Shown: positions 24,301 to 34,000 of the stretch, in pieces
How the letters are laid out: each line of letters starts with the position of its first letter
Position numbering within the stretch: the stretch's first letter is position 1
DNA from: Bacteroidales bacterium UBA3754
Lineage (GTDB): Bacteria > Bacteroidota > Bacteroidia > Bacteroidales > UBA1715
Assembly (NCBI GenBank): GCA_002371705.1
Contig: DFGI01000065.1
Location: 1 to 36,872 of the forward strand
DNA: 36,872 nt
Direction of reading: 5' to 3'
The notes under the pieces: model-generated
Database searches by the model: none
The model's input: the letters and a program-made list of their open reading frames with translations, nothing else
What the model was told of the DNA's origin: nothing
Program-made: the position numbers and the translations under genes

Positions 24301-27300
24301 CGACAACGACAATTTATTGTCCCATGCCGCATCGGCAGCATTTTCATCACGGGAACCTGTTGGATTAAAATCAAACCACGAAATTTTATTTCCCGTTGCA
24401 AGCGTACCTGCGGCTGGCGTTGCAGTCAGCACAACAGTTGCATCCTCATTCACACAATAATACACGTTATTGGCAATAGGTGTTTTTGCAGGGCAATCGG
24501 AAATTACCACAGTTGCGACAACATTGTCGCTATAGCACGTTCCCGATGAAATCTCACGCGTTTCAACAAGATTAAACGGATACGAGCCTTCGGGACTCGT
24601 TTTTGTCAATCCTGTAATAAATTCACTTTCAGTAGATTCGTTTGTTTCGCCCCGTTGCCAAATTATGCCATCGCCTGATGCCGAAATAATAGCCGTAAGA
24701 TTTGGCTCCGCCGACAAATTTCCATCAGAACCACGAACTATCATTTTATTTACACCGCCATCAACAGTTGGTTTCGGCACGCTCACCACCGAAATCGTAT
24801 GTTGTGCGGTGTTCGTACATTCAAATTCATCGACATATTTATATGTGATTTTCTGGTTGTCGCCTGCTCCAACAATACTTGGATTAAATTCACTTGACAA
24901 AACTGCTCCACTGAATGTTCCATTTGCTCCCGTTGGCGAAACTGCAAGCGTGATTGGCTCTGCTTTTACGCATATTTCTGACGGATTTTCAGAAAGAAAT
25001 TCCACATGCGGTAACGAGTGGACCGTAACAAGTTTTGAAACTTCATTCACACAATTATCTTCATCAGTATATGTAAATGTAATTACATGTGAGCCAATAT
25101 TTTCCGATGATGGAACCAATGTTCCCGTTGCCGCATCAATAGTGGTGGTTTCACATGAAAACAGCGATGTACCGTTTTCTGGCGAAGCAGTAACAGCCAT
25201 CGTCACAGGATTGCTGTTCGTTCCGCTTTCACACACATCGTTTTTCGAAGGCGTTAATGTCAATGTTGGCTTCGCCAAAACCTTTATATTCGCTGTTGCA
25301 GGGGTTGTAGTTGTACAAGAACCTTCGGATTCCGGGGCTGTATATTCATACGAAATTGTAAAATCGCCAACACCGGAAGATGCAGGATTGAACACACCCG
25401 TTGCTTCGTCAATCACGCCTGTACCCGAAGCAGAGAACCTTCCCGTTCCTCCAGTTGGAGAAACCGATTCTACCAAAGCTGTTTTCATTTCACCATCCAC
25501 GCACACTTTTTCGTCAATGGAGATTGTTGCCGTTGGTATTGGATGAATGACTACGGTAACCGCTTCTGACGTTTTTTTACAACCATTTTCGTCTGTTACT
25601 TCCACATTAATGGAATATGTTTCCGCTGGTGTTGTTGGTAACAGCACAGGTGCAGGTATTGTTTGGTCGCTCAACACTTTAACCGTTGAAGGTGTATATG
25701 TCCACAATTGTGAACTGTACGAAACGCCGTTTGTGCCAAGTTGTACGGGTGTTCCCTTGCATGCACTATGGGTTGCGACAGAAATCACTGGTTCCGGCAA
25801 AGGATGAATGGTGACGGTAATTTTTGCAGTATCGCTGGCACAACCATTGTCTATTTGTTTTGCTCTATACACCATCGTTGCCGCTGATGTTGAGCTTGGC
25901 GTTGGAGCCTCATTCAGAGCGGAGCCTTCGCCGTCGAACCACGCCAATGTAGCTGTTGATGTGGTTGCAACAGCAACCAAAGGCGATGTTGCCGCATTCA
26001 CACAATATGAAATATGCTTATCGGCTACCGTTGGTTTTACAGGAATTGTGTGAACTATAATGTTCGTTTTTGCAACAGAACTCACACAATTGTGCGTGCT
26101 GGTATAAACATACGATACTTCGTGCGTTCCCGTCTGTGATGCGGTAAACAGTGCTTTTGTTTCGGAATTTTCATCTTCTACCGCATTTGTCCATACACCT
26201 GTTCCATCTTCACTCACATTTGCGGTCAATTCTGTGGTTGTTAGATTACAAATCTCACTCGGCTGCGCCGAAATCGTTACTTGCGGAATCGGATAAATCG
26301 TAAATGTTTTTTCAACAGGAACGGTATTCGAACAGTTGTTTCCGTCGGTCACAACCAAACCAACAGTGAATGTTGATGTTGTAATTGTTGGTGTTGCCAA
26401 TGTCGCATTTTGTTTCGTAGCATTCAATATATATCCATTTGCACCGTCGTCCCACGTATATTTTGAATATTCTTCGGTACTTAAAGCAATATTAGTGCCT
26501 TTACAAACAGCATCGGCATCGGCAGTAATGGTAGGATTTGGCAAAGCGAACACGGTCACTTCGATTTTTGCCGTATCGCTGGCACAACCATTGTCGGTTT
26601 GTCTAACAAAATATTGTTGCACGCCATCGTTATTCGTTGATGGTGTTGGGGCAACATTTAGCTCTTCCATTGTTGAATTGTACCACGTAAGCGTTGCTGT
26701 CGGACTTGCCGTTGATGCGTTTAGCTGCGATGCAATTTTTCCGACACAATATTGGGGATGTTTGTTTGCAACCACAGGTTTTGCTGGAATCGCATAAACT
26801 TGGATTGTCGTAGTTGCTTCGTCGCTCTTACATTCGTGTTCACTTGTATAAACATACTTCACAACTGCCGCTCCAACCGTCGATGCAGTGAACTTGGCAG
26901 ATGTTTCAGAATTTTCGTCAGCAACTGCATTTGTCCACGTACCAGTTCCGTTTGGCTCGCTCACAGTTGCGACTACATTTGTTGATGTTAAATTACAAAT
27001 GCCCGATTCTGTCGCAGCAATTGAAGCCGTTGGTTTCTTGAATATTGTGATTGTTTGTGTTTCTGCCGCCGATGCTTCGCAATTATTTTCATCAACAACC
27101 GTCACACCAAACGTGTAAGTACCTGCCGCAGTGGTTTTTGCAATCACAGGAGCCTTTGCCGTTGGATTGCTCAGCACGTTAGTATTTGCGCCTGTCCACG
27201 TTTGCGATGCGTATGTCACACCATTCAGTTCCAATGTGATAGCTTCCATACCAGCACACACTTCTGTTTTGCTTGGTGTAATCACCGGTGTTGGCAACGG

Positions 27301-30300
27301 ATGAACCACCACCGTTATTGTTGCTTTAGGGCTTTCACAATCGTTCACCGTTTGGGTTACTTGATATGTATATGTTTTGTTTGCAACATTTGTTGGCGGC
27401 GTTGGAGCAACAGTTGTTGTTGTGCCATCGGGCAAATACCACGTAAGATTTTCGCCCACAGCAGACAATTGCTCGGCAACTGCTCCTTTACAATATTCCA
27501 CAGGATTGTCCCAAAGGGATACATCAGGAGCATCGGGTATTTTATGAACTATTGCGGAAACTTCTTCGGATGTCGCTGAACAACTGAGCGTTGAAGTATA
27601 TGCCATCGTGTAGGTCAACTGTTCCGTAACCGTGGTTTCCGAAGTCACATTCTTTGCTACCGTCAATGTTTCCGACGAGCCAGATGATGTTCCTGACCAC
27701 GAATATGAAGGCGTCCCTTCCCCAACGTTATCAATTGTAGCACTAAATGTTATGTCGCTGCCGCTACAAACTTCTTCTGGCTCGGCTTTTACTTCAGTAA
27801 TAATTGGTTTTTTATAGATAACAACATTTTTGCTTGCCTCAGTGCTGGAACATTTCAATGTCTTGGTGGTTAAATAATACGTTTGTGCATCAGCAAGCGA
27901 CACATCAGTCAACGTTGGATTTTGACTTGTGCTTACTGCTGTTCGTGCGCTGCCTTTGGTCCACTCATACGAAACTCCCGTTAAATTACTTGACCCACTC
28001 AATGCCACATCACTTCCCTCGCAGACAGGCGCAATATCACCAATCACAGCGGTAGGATTAGGATTTACAGTTATTGCTGTTGATAACGTGCTTGGCGACG
28101 CAACGCAACCATAGGAATCCTCTAATCTCACCAACGTGTAAATGAATTTATTCTGAATTGTACCATCTGTAATTGACGGCGCAGGAGGTGAAAATGTCGT
28201 TTCCGTGGCTGGAAGCGTACGTGCCGTATTGTTTTCCACGCCGTTTGCCGAAACTCTATATGTGAATTTATATGGCGGTTCGCCTTTTTCGAACGTATAA
28301 AGAATTTGTGGCATCGTTTGTTTTCCATAGCAAAATTCAGCACCGCCAGTGAGACTTTTAAGAGCTGGCGATTCCGCTTTGGCTAATTCTATTTCAGCAC
28401 GTTGCCAACATTTTTGAGCTGTTGGATATGTTGCGTCACGTACTAACAAAATATATGTTCCCGCATTGTTGTATGTCACCATTGTGGTAGAAGTATTGTC
28501 GTGCGCGATGTCAACAGCATCAGCATCATCGCCAATCTCATCTTTGAACCACAAATAATCAAACGTTCCAGCTACCGTAGTCGCTTCCGAAACCGACAGC
28601 GTGGTTGTGCCGTCCGGACACAGGACATCATCAGTATCAGTTGAATTTATTGATACAGCGGCAGGTTTTGTACAACTTACACCTTTGCAATTCAGTCCAA
28701 CCATATTGGTAATAAAATAGGTGGCACACGCATCGTTAGGCTTTCCGTTCGTCGCAACTTGTTGAGCTACAGTCGCATTTTCGCCTACCACAACACGATA
28801 CAATGTTTCTCCATCTTCCAAATCATCGCAATAATGAACCCGAGCACTTTCAGAAATAGTTGTCCACGTTGCGCCACCATTCACCGACATTTGCCACACA
28901 TAACCATAATTCGGATATTCCGAAGCCCATGCGTCCAAACCGCTCAAGTTCACCATGTGGGGAGGCGTTACAGCACAATCAAAATTACTTAAATACTTGA
29001 GCGACGGTGTGTTATCAATAGCCAGAGAAGCTTGTGGAACTTTTTCTTGACAGATTGAGACACGGAAGTCATCGAAAATGACACGATTCCAATCAGCGCC
29101 CCCATTATTAAAAACTTGCAAATATACTTTTCCAGAATATCCTGAAGGTATTTCAAACGAAACCATACTTCTGCTCCAACCTGGAGCAGGATCACTTCCC
29201 CAAATCTCAACCTCATTTTCTCCCAATATATTTCCTGATGCACCAACAACCTTAAGCAAATATTTTTGTGTTTTCCACGTACCTAAAGCCTTTGAGACAA
29301 ACGAGAAAATATATGATTTACAAGGACAAAATGGCCCACTAAGCTCTTTTTCATATATTAAATTAGAGTTTTGGCCTAAACAAGCATATAACATTGCTCC
29401 GTTTTGCAAACCAGAATAATCTGATATCCTTGGTTCGTTACAATAACTGTATTTGGTAACATATACATGGCCTAACTCAGAATCCCAATAACCATATTCT
29501 TCCCATGATTTTTTTATTGAATCCGTAGCAGATGCAATAATATATTCACCCTCCTTAAAACAATCACTTCCCGAATTTTGATGAAAATTTAATTTAATAT
29601 CAGATGATTTTTTATACTCATCAATTTGTGCAGTTCCAAAATCCTCTTTCCAAATCGTCTTCAAATCGTCTTTGTATGAGCAATCTGGTTCAGGAGAAAC
29701 ACCAGCCAATGTGTTGGATATTGAAAAATACGAACAACCATTGCTTGGACCGCCATGTTCGGCAATATATTCAGCTTCGGATTTTGCATCAACATCAGAA
29801 GTTGCTCCGGTAATAATTACACGATAGACTTCACGTACACCAGTTGGGACTTCCCATTCTATGTTGTTCTTATCAATACCGCTTACTGGTTCTGGTAGAT
29901 TTATCCAATTGACCCCATCGTCGCGTGAACGCTGCCACAAAAAATATACTTGGCTATAAATGTTTTTCCAGCTATCAAGCACATCCGACGGAACCGAAAA
30001 ACGAGCCAAAAATGCGCATCCCGACGCACTTGTTGTACTTTCTTGTGAGACTGTATTTGTAGAAATTGTTGGGTCAATCACCTGCAATTCATCGTATCGA
30101 TACAAAGAAATATCATCAATCACAAAATCGTTTCCACAACCACCATTTTTATGATTCACGACCTCCAATTTCAATTTATCTCCATCACCGGCTATGAATT
30201 CAACTTGATACTCACTCCAATTTCGCTCTGCAAATGGACTGGCAAAACCTTGTCCAGTGGTTCCCCAATCAACGCTTCCGTTTCCAGTAACTGGCATTTC

Positions 30301-30876
30301 CCATAAAGGAATGTCACTGGTTTCAAATGTTTTAACAATAATTGGATTTGCAGGATTTTTTACATTATAAACATTCATCGTTAGATTCGCTTTGGTAGGA
30401 TTACCATCGCAAAACTCTGGATGAGTTATACTGGAAGCATATATCACAAAACGATAGTGACTATTTTGACACAAGTCAAAATTTATCTCTTGTTCGTAAA
30501 TAGTTTTATCAAGACTATTATTTCCGACGTTAACCAGCAACATTGCACCTTTTTCGTTGCCAGTATGGTCGCGCCCAGCCATAAACCAGTTTGCATCCTT
30601 ATTACAACGCTTATGACGTTTGATTGCCCACAATGTACTATTTACAATACCATAATACATATCATTTATCTGTGAACAATCTCCATCCTGCCCGTTTCCT
30701 GCAAATGTATGGTCAACAATGTGTTTGGAATTATCCGCAAAATCTCGGATTACTGTATCTTCCACTACACCGAAATCCTCACGCCACACAAGGTTCCAAC
30801 TTCCTTGCGCCTGTGCGGTGCCAAAAGAACCAAGCAAACAAACAAACATCAATATGTAAAAAAACGTCTTTTTCAT
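18349..30876 (-). CDS. Giant T9SS-exported multi-Ig-domain surface protein, ~4175 residues
   Basis: Starts with a signal peptide (MKKTFFYILMFVCLLGSF, cleavage after AQA at residue 23). Two jelly-roll-like domains follow (WREDFG...VIDDISLYR and WKEDFG...FDDFRVSIC). Then come dozens of Ig-like domains of 75-95 residues, each opening near a Cys (xVCxG) and closing with a second (NGCES, NNCE). The N-terminal half contains a three-domain super-repeat of about 248 residues. The C-terminal half has larger modules of 270-290 residues opening with a C-P pair. The last 95 residues (FDHWGNMIWYSNE, GEWDGRYNGKMMEAGVYVWKIEA) are the CHU_C / gliding-motility-associated sorting domain, which directs outer-membrane export and surface attachment by T9SS. 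The start at 30876 is chosen because the promoter lies between it and the upstream methionine at 30978. An adhesin or structural role is inferred. Confidence 0.93.
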   Translation of the reverse strand: MKKTFFYILMFVCLLGSFGTAQAQGSWNLVWREDFGVVEDTVIRDFADNSKHIVDHTFAGNGQDGDCSQINDMYYGIVNSTLWAIKRHKRCNKDANWFMAGRDHTGNEKGAMLLVNVGNNSLDKTIYEQEINFDLCQNSHYRFVIYASSITHPEFCDGNPTKANLTMNVYNVKNPANPIIVKTFETSDIPLWEMPVTGNGSVDWGTTGQGFASPFAERNWSEYQVEFIAGDGDKLKLEVVNHKNGGCGNDFVIDDISLYRYDELQVIDPTISTNTVSQESTTSASGCAFLARFSVPSDVLDSWKNIYSQVYFLWQRSRDDGVNWINLPEPVSGIDKNNIEWEVPTGVREVYRVIITGATSDVDAKSEAEYIAEHGGPSNGCSYFSISNTLAGVSPEPDCSYKDDLKTIWKEDFGTAQIDEYKKSSDIKLNFHQNSGSDCFKEGEYIIASATDSIKKSWEEYGYWDSELGHVYVTKYSYCNEPRISDYSGLQNGAMLYACLGQNSNLIYEKELSGPFCPCKSYIFSFVSKALGTWKTQKYLLKVVGASGNILGENEVEIWGSDPAPGWSRSMVSFEIPSGYSGKVYLQVFNNGGADWNRVIFDDFRVSICQEKVPQASLAIDNTPSLKYLSNFDCAVTPPHMVNLSGLDAWASEYPNYGYVWQMSVNGGATWTTISESARVHYCDDLEDGETLYRVVVGENATVAQQVATNGKPNDACATYFITNMVGLNCKGVSCTKPAAVSINSTDTDDVLCPDGTTTLSVSEATTVAGTFDYLWFKDEIGDDADAVDIAHDNTSTTMVTYNNAGTYILLVRDATYPTAQKCWQRAEIELAKAESPALKSLTGGAEFCYGKQTMPQILYTFEKGEPPYKFTYRVSANGVENNTARTLPATETTFSPPAPSITDGTIQNKFIYTLVRLEDSYGCVASPSTLSTAITVNPNPTAVIGDIAPVCEGSDVALSGSSNLTGVSYEWTKGSARTAVSTSQNPTLTDVSLADAQTYYLTTKTLKCSSTEASKNVVIYKKPIITEVKAEPEEVCSGSDITFSATIDNVGEGTPSYSWSGTSSGSSETLTVAKNVTSETTVTEQLTYTMAYTSTLSCSATSEEVSAIVHKIPDAPDVSLWDNPVEYCKGAVAEQLSAVGENLTWYLPDGTTTTVAPTPPTNVANKTYTYQVTQTVNDCESPKATITVVVHPLPTPVITPSKTEVCAGMEAITLELNGVTYASQTWTGANTNVLSNPTAKAPVIAKTTAAGTYTFGVTVVDENNCEASAAETQTITIFKKPTASIAATESGICNLTSTNVVATVSEPNGTGTWTNAVADENSETSAKFTASTVGAAVVKYVYTSEHECKSDEATTTIQVYAIPAKPVVANKHPQYCVGKIASQLNASTASPTATLTWYNSTMEELNVAPTPSTNNDGVQQYFVRQTDNGCASDTAKIEVTVFALPNPTITADADAVCKGTNIALSTEEYSKYTWDDGANGYILNATKQNATLATPTITTSTFTVGLVVTDGNNCSNTVPVEKTFTIYPIPQVTISAQPSEICNLTTTELTANVSEDGTGVWTNAVEDENSETKALFTASQTGTHEVSYVYTSTHNCVSSVAKTNIIVHTIPVKPTVADKHISYCVNAATSPLVAVATTSTATLAWFDGEGSALNEAPTPSSTSAATMVYRAKQIDNGCASDTAKITVTIHPLPEPVISVATHSACKGTPVQLGTNGVSYSSQLWTYTPSTVKVLSDQTIPAPVLLPTTPAETYSINVEVTDENGCKKTSEAVTVVIHPIPTATISIDEKVCVDGEMKTALVESVSPTGGTGRFSASGTGVIDEATGVFNPASSGVGDFTISYEYTAPESEGSCTTTTPATANIKVLAKPTLTLTPSKNDVCESGTNSNPVTMAVTASPENGTSLFSCETTTIDAATGTLVPSSENIGSHVITFTYTDEDNCVNEVSKLVTVHSLPHVEFLSENPSEICVKAEPITLAVSPTGANGTFSGAVLSSEFNPSIVGAGDNQKITYKYVDEFECTNTAQHTISVVSVPKPTVDGGVNKMIVRGSDGNLSAEPNLTAIISASGDGIIWQRGETNESTESEFITGLTKTSPEGSYPFNLVETREISSGTCYSDNVVATVVISDCPAKTPIANNVYYCVNEDATVVLTATPAAGTLATGNKISWFDFNPTGSRDENAADAAWDNKLSLSLPSYDKSVPSERTIYVAEYDSEHGCWSGGLPVMIKVIANPVVTFEAPEHVCVADGAVTFKMTPATGILHNITGVAGFDADLKQWDPSAAIGTKNSVKCPIQYTVVEDHVFGTVTKQCQTIAAKQVTAHAVKPPTTADKTWLIDEISLIPDDFMSATTVSTGKTITWYGNEQKSTILNEPNTKAFTPNREELQTEVEGRSSYVKSYWVSQTDNYGCESDLVEAKLDLRDCPWNAPTAEPIVACQFDETMPALTASTDVAAIGDNPTEWLWYEPDGVTSHSVADDNGTSSFAHGITAENEIVQTYFVSYKAKVAAVNDRECESPKSPVTITVNKAPDIKMNDTLLCYADGSRTLSAIVNGVKSTGITEGSWSWNVVGKTGGIDALTGIFDPTFEDDEQTSETDRDHSYQITYSYTDTKNCSFEKTIRVDVEYAQTPTVTEYKGIVTKPDPVVVSANNIESTKDYSVNWFFAKTASTIASNDNPWTITDIDPTQKTTRSYWISQTVNGCESERVEQKVSIVDCPYGKPTAEGQTVCVNGTLTDISASTNEATSAKWIWYNADGSVIANEETNTYHHSVSVEDAGTTMFSVSYLATEPQSGELCESQKAQVSLVVLPLPTIVLEDRLICYNEGNVLMNVSQLDFHENGPGSGLWSVENEPTAINETSGIFRSDFKEYTTGEYTVRYTYKDGKECENSASMTLTVQYVPEPVLTGHTSIVTENSAPQLSAQVLDGAEVNWFNSEVESFSSNHSLIWNVGLAGNMPTEHTFYASQTLNGCESEKASVDVLVVECPFKAPVVEDVKACMGDDDVANLEASTSVAVQEWEWFTAEKQKVSNTSSSFAHAVSSSAVDTVGFYVNYVAVEPTTLRTCPSEMAYAQVIILPLPEITLDEDNPSIVCYDQNDAVFNASVNVHKNGVGAGSWSIVNYPNAMHSASGTLDPTFNGKVTDTYTVNYNYADAWGCTNSAQQSVLIRFVPTPSLSNHYALVTENRPVSLEGLNLMENATMRWYARSDDMRIASTNNPWTTPDKGSIVTNKTYYASQFVDGCESERNSTTVGIIPCPVPNVTIESASVCVYESAPELHITLGDWANRNDKSVVRVYDSEGALLETLNQDNLVFTPSLSKAGTYSFYAEEYNAQPLEGIMAGCASPDRVKSTVVVKDVLPPTLRVGESVCYGDEQTPECVALGVGELSWFEEDPGDYYKNNLSVSQYAIGTKYNPLDNSVGTHSIWVLRYDDGCYSKAVKGEYTVKPRPEAPSTEGEEVCYTGSLLSNSVRVTSDVEKNSFVTWYLTAEKQGGIGLGVGTKYVPYVESPGEYTYYAAVTSDGCEGETSPATLLVKELPHSPQIVGPNQVCTYDDAPTLKAIGENITWYSSDKTTVLSNDEVMQITDMSPSTRVFYISQTMNGCEGPLTIFVLNINSQPTAPNPIGASICAGNKNIPTLSTNLSIDKWYADEETTKYLTTGYTFTPDTSIVGNNDVTFYVVREQRGCVSEKVPVTLRVIHKPTFSIGEDTIICEYDSALTIQATAFVPPITESSFVGWSIANGKKSTAYLDTEDHKLVPEAAKNPGEYVVKAFYRYKYDNVSCNSDTVSMKYTVKKRARTPIVFTKVICHGDEIKDLQALGSPDMTWNSLDNIAPPTMRGPKYKFTSQQMLDTGTYRFEIFDIDYYDEEHGCVSLADTISLTVAPGAKTKLFGVDSVCVGTTESYYTQYTPASTYYWDVKGDNLNYSKDAMSSSVRYVDWTHAGYDTLTVYEQTWAGCEGFDTLFVKVVEKPKASFTWSIPGLRNVAELVNTSVQDSLWRKVGDSLVAEPVTYSMLWNFGHQNETLDMIDAVIPYEQRKLPILEEDYSYGYNCPMLTVENSFGCRDTYTECFFINSSSALYIPDIFAPANPALGVRTFAPKGFNLKTCEVAVFDHWGNMIWYSNEVRDGMFVGEWDGRYNGKMMEAGVYVWKIEATFIDGKVWDGVEVGRGKKKRYGNVVLMR
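25500..27300 (-). repeat. Tandem ~744-bp (248-residue) three-domain super-repeat inside the giant gene
   Basis: Equivalent landmarks recur at a spacing of about 744 bases: the segment ICNLT near 26990 and 26250, WTNAVxDENSET near 26900 and 26155, and DNGCASDTAKI in each third domain. Each unit is three Ig-like domains (A: VTDENxC; B: ICNLT...YTSxHxC; C: KHxxYCV...DNGCASD). A partial third unit follows. Boundaries are approximate. Confidence 0.7.
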
Positions 30877-30913
30877 ATATGCAAAAATCCGCCTCTTCCT
30901 TACTAATTCTTGA

Positions 30914-30921
30914 CAAATATA
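30914..30921 (-). promoter_or_regulatory. -7 box of the giant surface-protein gene
   Basis: Minus-strand TATATTTG, a perfect TAnnTTTG, 37 bases before the ATG at 30876. The -33 position has no TTTG; instead AGTGTA-N5-TACACT (30929-30945) is a palindrome just upstream, so activation by a regulator is plausible. Confidence 0.6.
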
Positions 30922-30964
30922 CATATAAAGTGTAAAAAATACACTAAGTATATTTAAAATTATA

Positions 30965-31000
30965 CAAAAGGGACACAACAGGATTTTCCTACCATGTCCC
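30965..31000 (-). terminator. Intrinsic terminator of the upstream giant gene
   Basis: On the minus strand GGGACA...TGTCCC (31000-30995 with 30975-30970) with inner AGGA/TCCT pairing is followed by TTTTG. It begins 12 bases after the stop of the gene ending at 31012 and separates the two giant genes into independent transcripts. Confidence 0.75.
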
Positions 31001-31011
31001 TATAATTTACT

Positions 31012-34000
31012 TTATCGTACCAACGATACACTTCCGTATTTAACTTTTTTGCCGTTTCCAGCATCGAAACCTTGCCATACCTGTCCGTCGAGGAATGTGG
31101 CCTCCATCTTCCAGATATATACGTCGGACTGCATTGGCTTGCCGTCGTAGCATCCATCCCAATAGCCTACAAACATGCCGTCCTTCACTTCGTTCGAGAA
31201 CCACAACAGGTTGCCCCACTTGTCATATACTGAAATCTCGCAAGTCTGCAAATTGAAGCCTTTCGGTTGGAATGTACGTACCGCATGTGCCGGGTTCGTC
31301 GGTGAGAATGCCGTTGGAACGTACAGCGACGATGACAGGTTCACGAACACACATTCCGTGTAGCTGTCGGTACACCCAAAGTCGTTCGTAACCGTCAATA
31401 TCGGACAGTTGTAGCCGTAGAGGTAGCCTCCCTCGTGAATTGGGAAGTTTCTCTGGTTGAACGGAATAAGTGTGTCGATTTCTGACGGGTCGGAGCCTTG
31501 GTGACCATAGTTCCATGCCATCGTGTATTCGATTGGCAATGCAAGTGGTTCACCATTTTCGTCAGTTGTCCACAGGCTGTCCTGTACTGTACTGTCTTTC
31601 AATTCTATCATGTTCGAAGAACCTGGCATTGTCCAGTTGTAATGGGCAATAGGAGCAGGAGCGATTTTAACAATCAACGTGTCGAAGCCTTCACAACCAG
31701 CCCAAGTCTGTTCGTACACCATCAAGGTGTCAACACCTGGTTCCTGCCAATCGATGTAGCGCACCGAAGTTGACATTGCGTCCTTCGAGTAGTTCAGGTT
31801 GTTACCCGTCACAGTCCAGAAGTACTGGCTGTTTTCAGAATATTGCGTGTAGTACGCTTCACCAATTGAACCCATACATACCGAGTCGCGACCGAACAGT
31901 TTCGTGTGTGCACCAGGGGCAACAACCAACGAAACGGTGTCAACAATACTCATACAGCCGAGTGAGTTCGTCTCATCCTCTTCGTCGAGGCTGTAGATGT
32001 TCAAGTCGTAGATTTCGAAACGGTATGTTCCCGTATCAAGAACTTGTCCAGGCTGGAATTTATATTTCGGGCCGTGGAAATCCTCCGGCAACGTTCCGTC
32101 CAAGCTCTTCCATACCACGTGCTGGCTTCCCAATGCCTGCAAGTCCTTGATTTCCGAGCCTTGGCAGATAATCTTCGAGAACACGATTGGTTTACGGGCA
32201 CGCTCTTTTATACTAAAGTTCATAGTGATTTCGTCACTATTACAGTAGATATTGTCGTATTTATAACGGTATGAAGCAGTTACCGTATAATTGCCAGCGA
32301 CATTCGCAATCGATGATGGATAAATATTGTGGTCTGCATTATCCATATACGCCTTAGAAGTTGTTCCATTTGTAACTTTCCAGTTAATATACGAACCTTC
32401 GGTAATTTCTGGTTTGTAATCTTGCGCCTGAACCGTTAACAATTGATCGTAAATACAGAACGTTGTATCGTTGCCAATTGAGAATGTTGGTTTTGCAATC
32501 ACGTGCAATGTGTCAGGAATTGTATCGCTGTAGCAGCCACGTTGTTCACGGACAACATAATAAATTTTATCGGAATTACCCACTTCATTCGCTTCTGGCG
32601 TGTAAGTATAACCTTTAGTTAATTGAATTTGAGCATCTTCGTCAGCATACCAAATATCAGCATTCATATTTGTTGACAATGTTGGAATAACCGTGTCGCC
32701 TTCGCACACGCTCGCACCAACGACTGTCGGGCTGATTGGTTTCGTGTAGATGGTAAATACAACCGAAGTCGCACTACTTTCGCAATCACGGATAGTCTGC
32801 GTTAAATAGTACCGTTTGATTGTCGGTGTCATTTCCTCTTTTGTCAACGAATAGCTATGTCCTTCGCCAATCTGATTTTCTGCCGCTCTATCAGCAGCGG
32901 AGTACCAGCGAACGTTCTGATATTTTTCTTCGTCAGCCGTCAACACAGGTGGATTGTCATATTCACACATATTGTTTGGAGCTTGTACGAGAGGAGCGTT
33001 TGGAATTTCCTTCACTTCGTACACAACCTCGGTGGATGGACCCCAACAACCTTCAATTTTCTGAGCGACATAGAACAAATGTTCTGCGACATCAACAACT
33101 TTTGGAGAATACGTCAGTCCTTGAGCGAGATAATGTGTCTGTTTTTCATCAGCAAACCAATTTACTGTTGCACCTTCTTCGGCAACAGCTGCAAGGGTTC
33201 CGTCACCCCCCTCGCACACTTCTACCCGTTCCGCTGTTGGAGCTTCAGGAATTTTCTTAATGTAATAATCAACTTTTGCACGGGCACTATAACAATTATT
33301 TGCATAACGCACCGCCCAAAGTTCATACGGTTCCGTTGAAGCGTCTGTTCCTGTTGGAATAAACGAATTAGCGACACCACTTTCCACGGCCGTTGGTTCG
33401 CCCGTTTCACCTGGATTTTCCTCGAACCAGAGAATATCCTGCGTAGCACTCACAGCAGAAAACTGAGGATTCGATTCCCCTTCGCAGACCGAAGCTGTTT
33501 GCGGAGTAACCGTTGGAACTGCTGTTTCTATAATTGTGATATTTACTTTTTTCTTGGCACTTTCGCAACCTTCGTTGGTATATGTTAGACCAGCGTATGG
33601 GTCACTGTTGTATTCTGAAACATAATATGCATACGTTCCTGCAGCAGAAATGTTTGTCGGTTTAAATGTACCGTCGGCACTTGCCACAAATTCAGTCGCA
33701 TCAGGCGAGTCGTAGAATCTAAATGTTGATTTTGTTCCGTCGCGTTCTGTCCAATCGCCTGTGGAAGCCGACAATGATGGAATTTCGTTATAGATACAAG
33801 CTGTTTGGTCTTCAACCTCCACCATTGGAATCGGACATTTTACAATGTTCACATCGGCAGGAGTTGGTTCGCTGTAGCAACCCGCCTCAGCATTAAATTG
33901 ACGGGCATAATATGATTTTTCAACAATTTTGTCTGGTGAATCGCCCGTTTCCCATATCGCACCATTGTTACCTGCCAATGAATTTTTCTTTTCAGATTCC

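Noticed and set aside
24665..26797. Long plus-strand open frames opposite the giant gene (for example 24665-25546 and 26336-26797)
   Set aside because: They are antisense shadows of the Ig-repeat coding sequence; they have no promoter, no domain similarity, and repeat with the same period as the sense protein.
30877..30978. Upstream methionine for the giant protein at 30978
   Set aside because: It would lie upstream of the promoter and overlap the previous gene's terminator, and would bury the signal peptide behind 34 residues.
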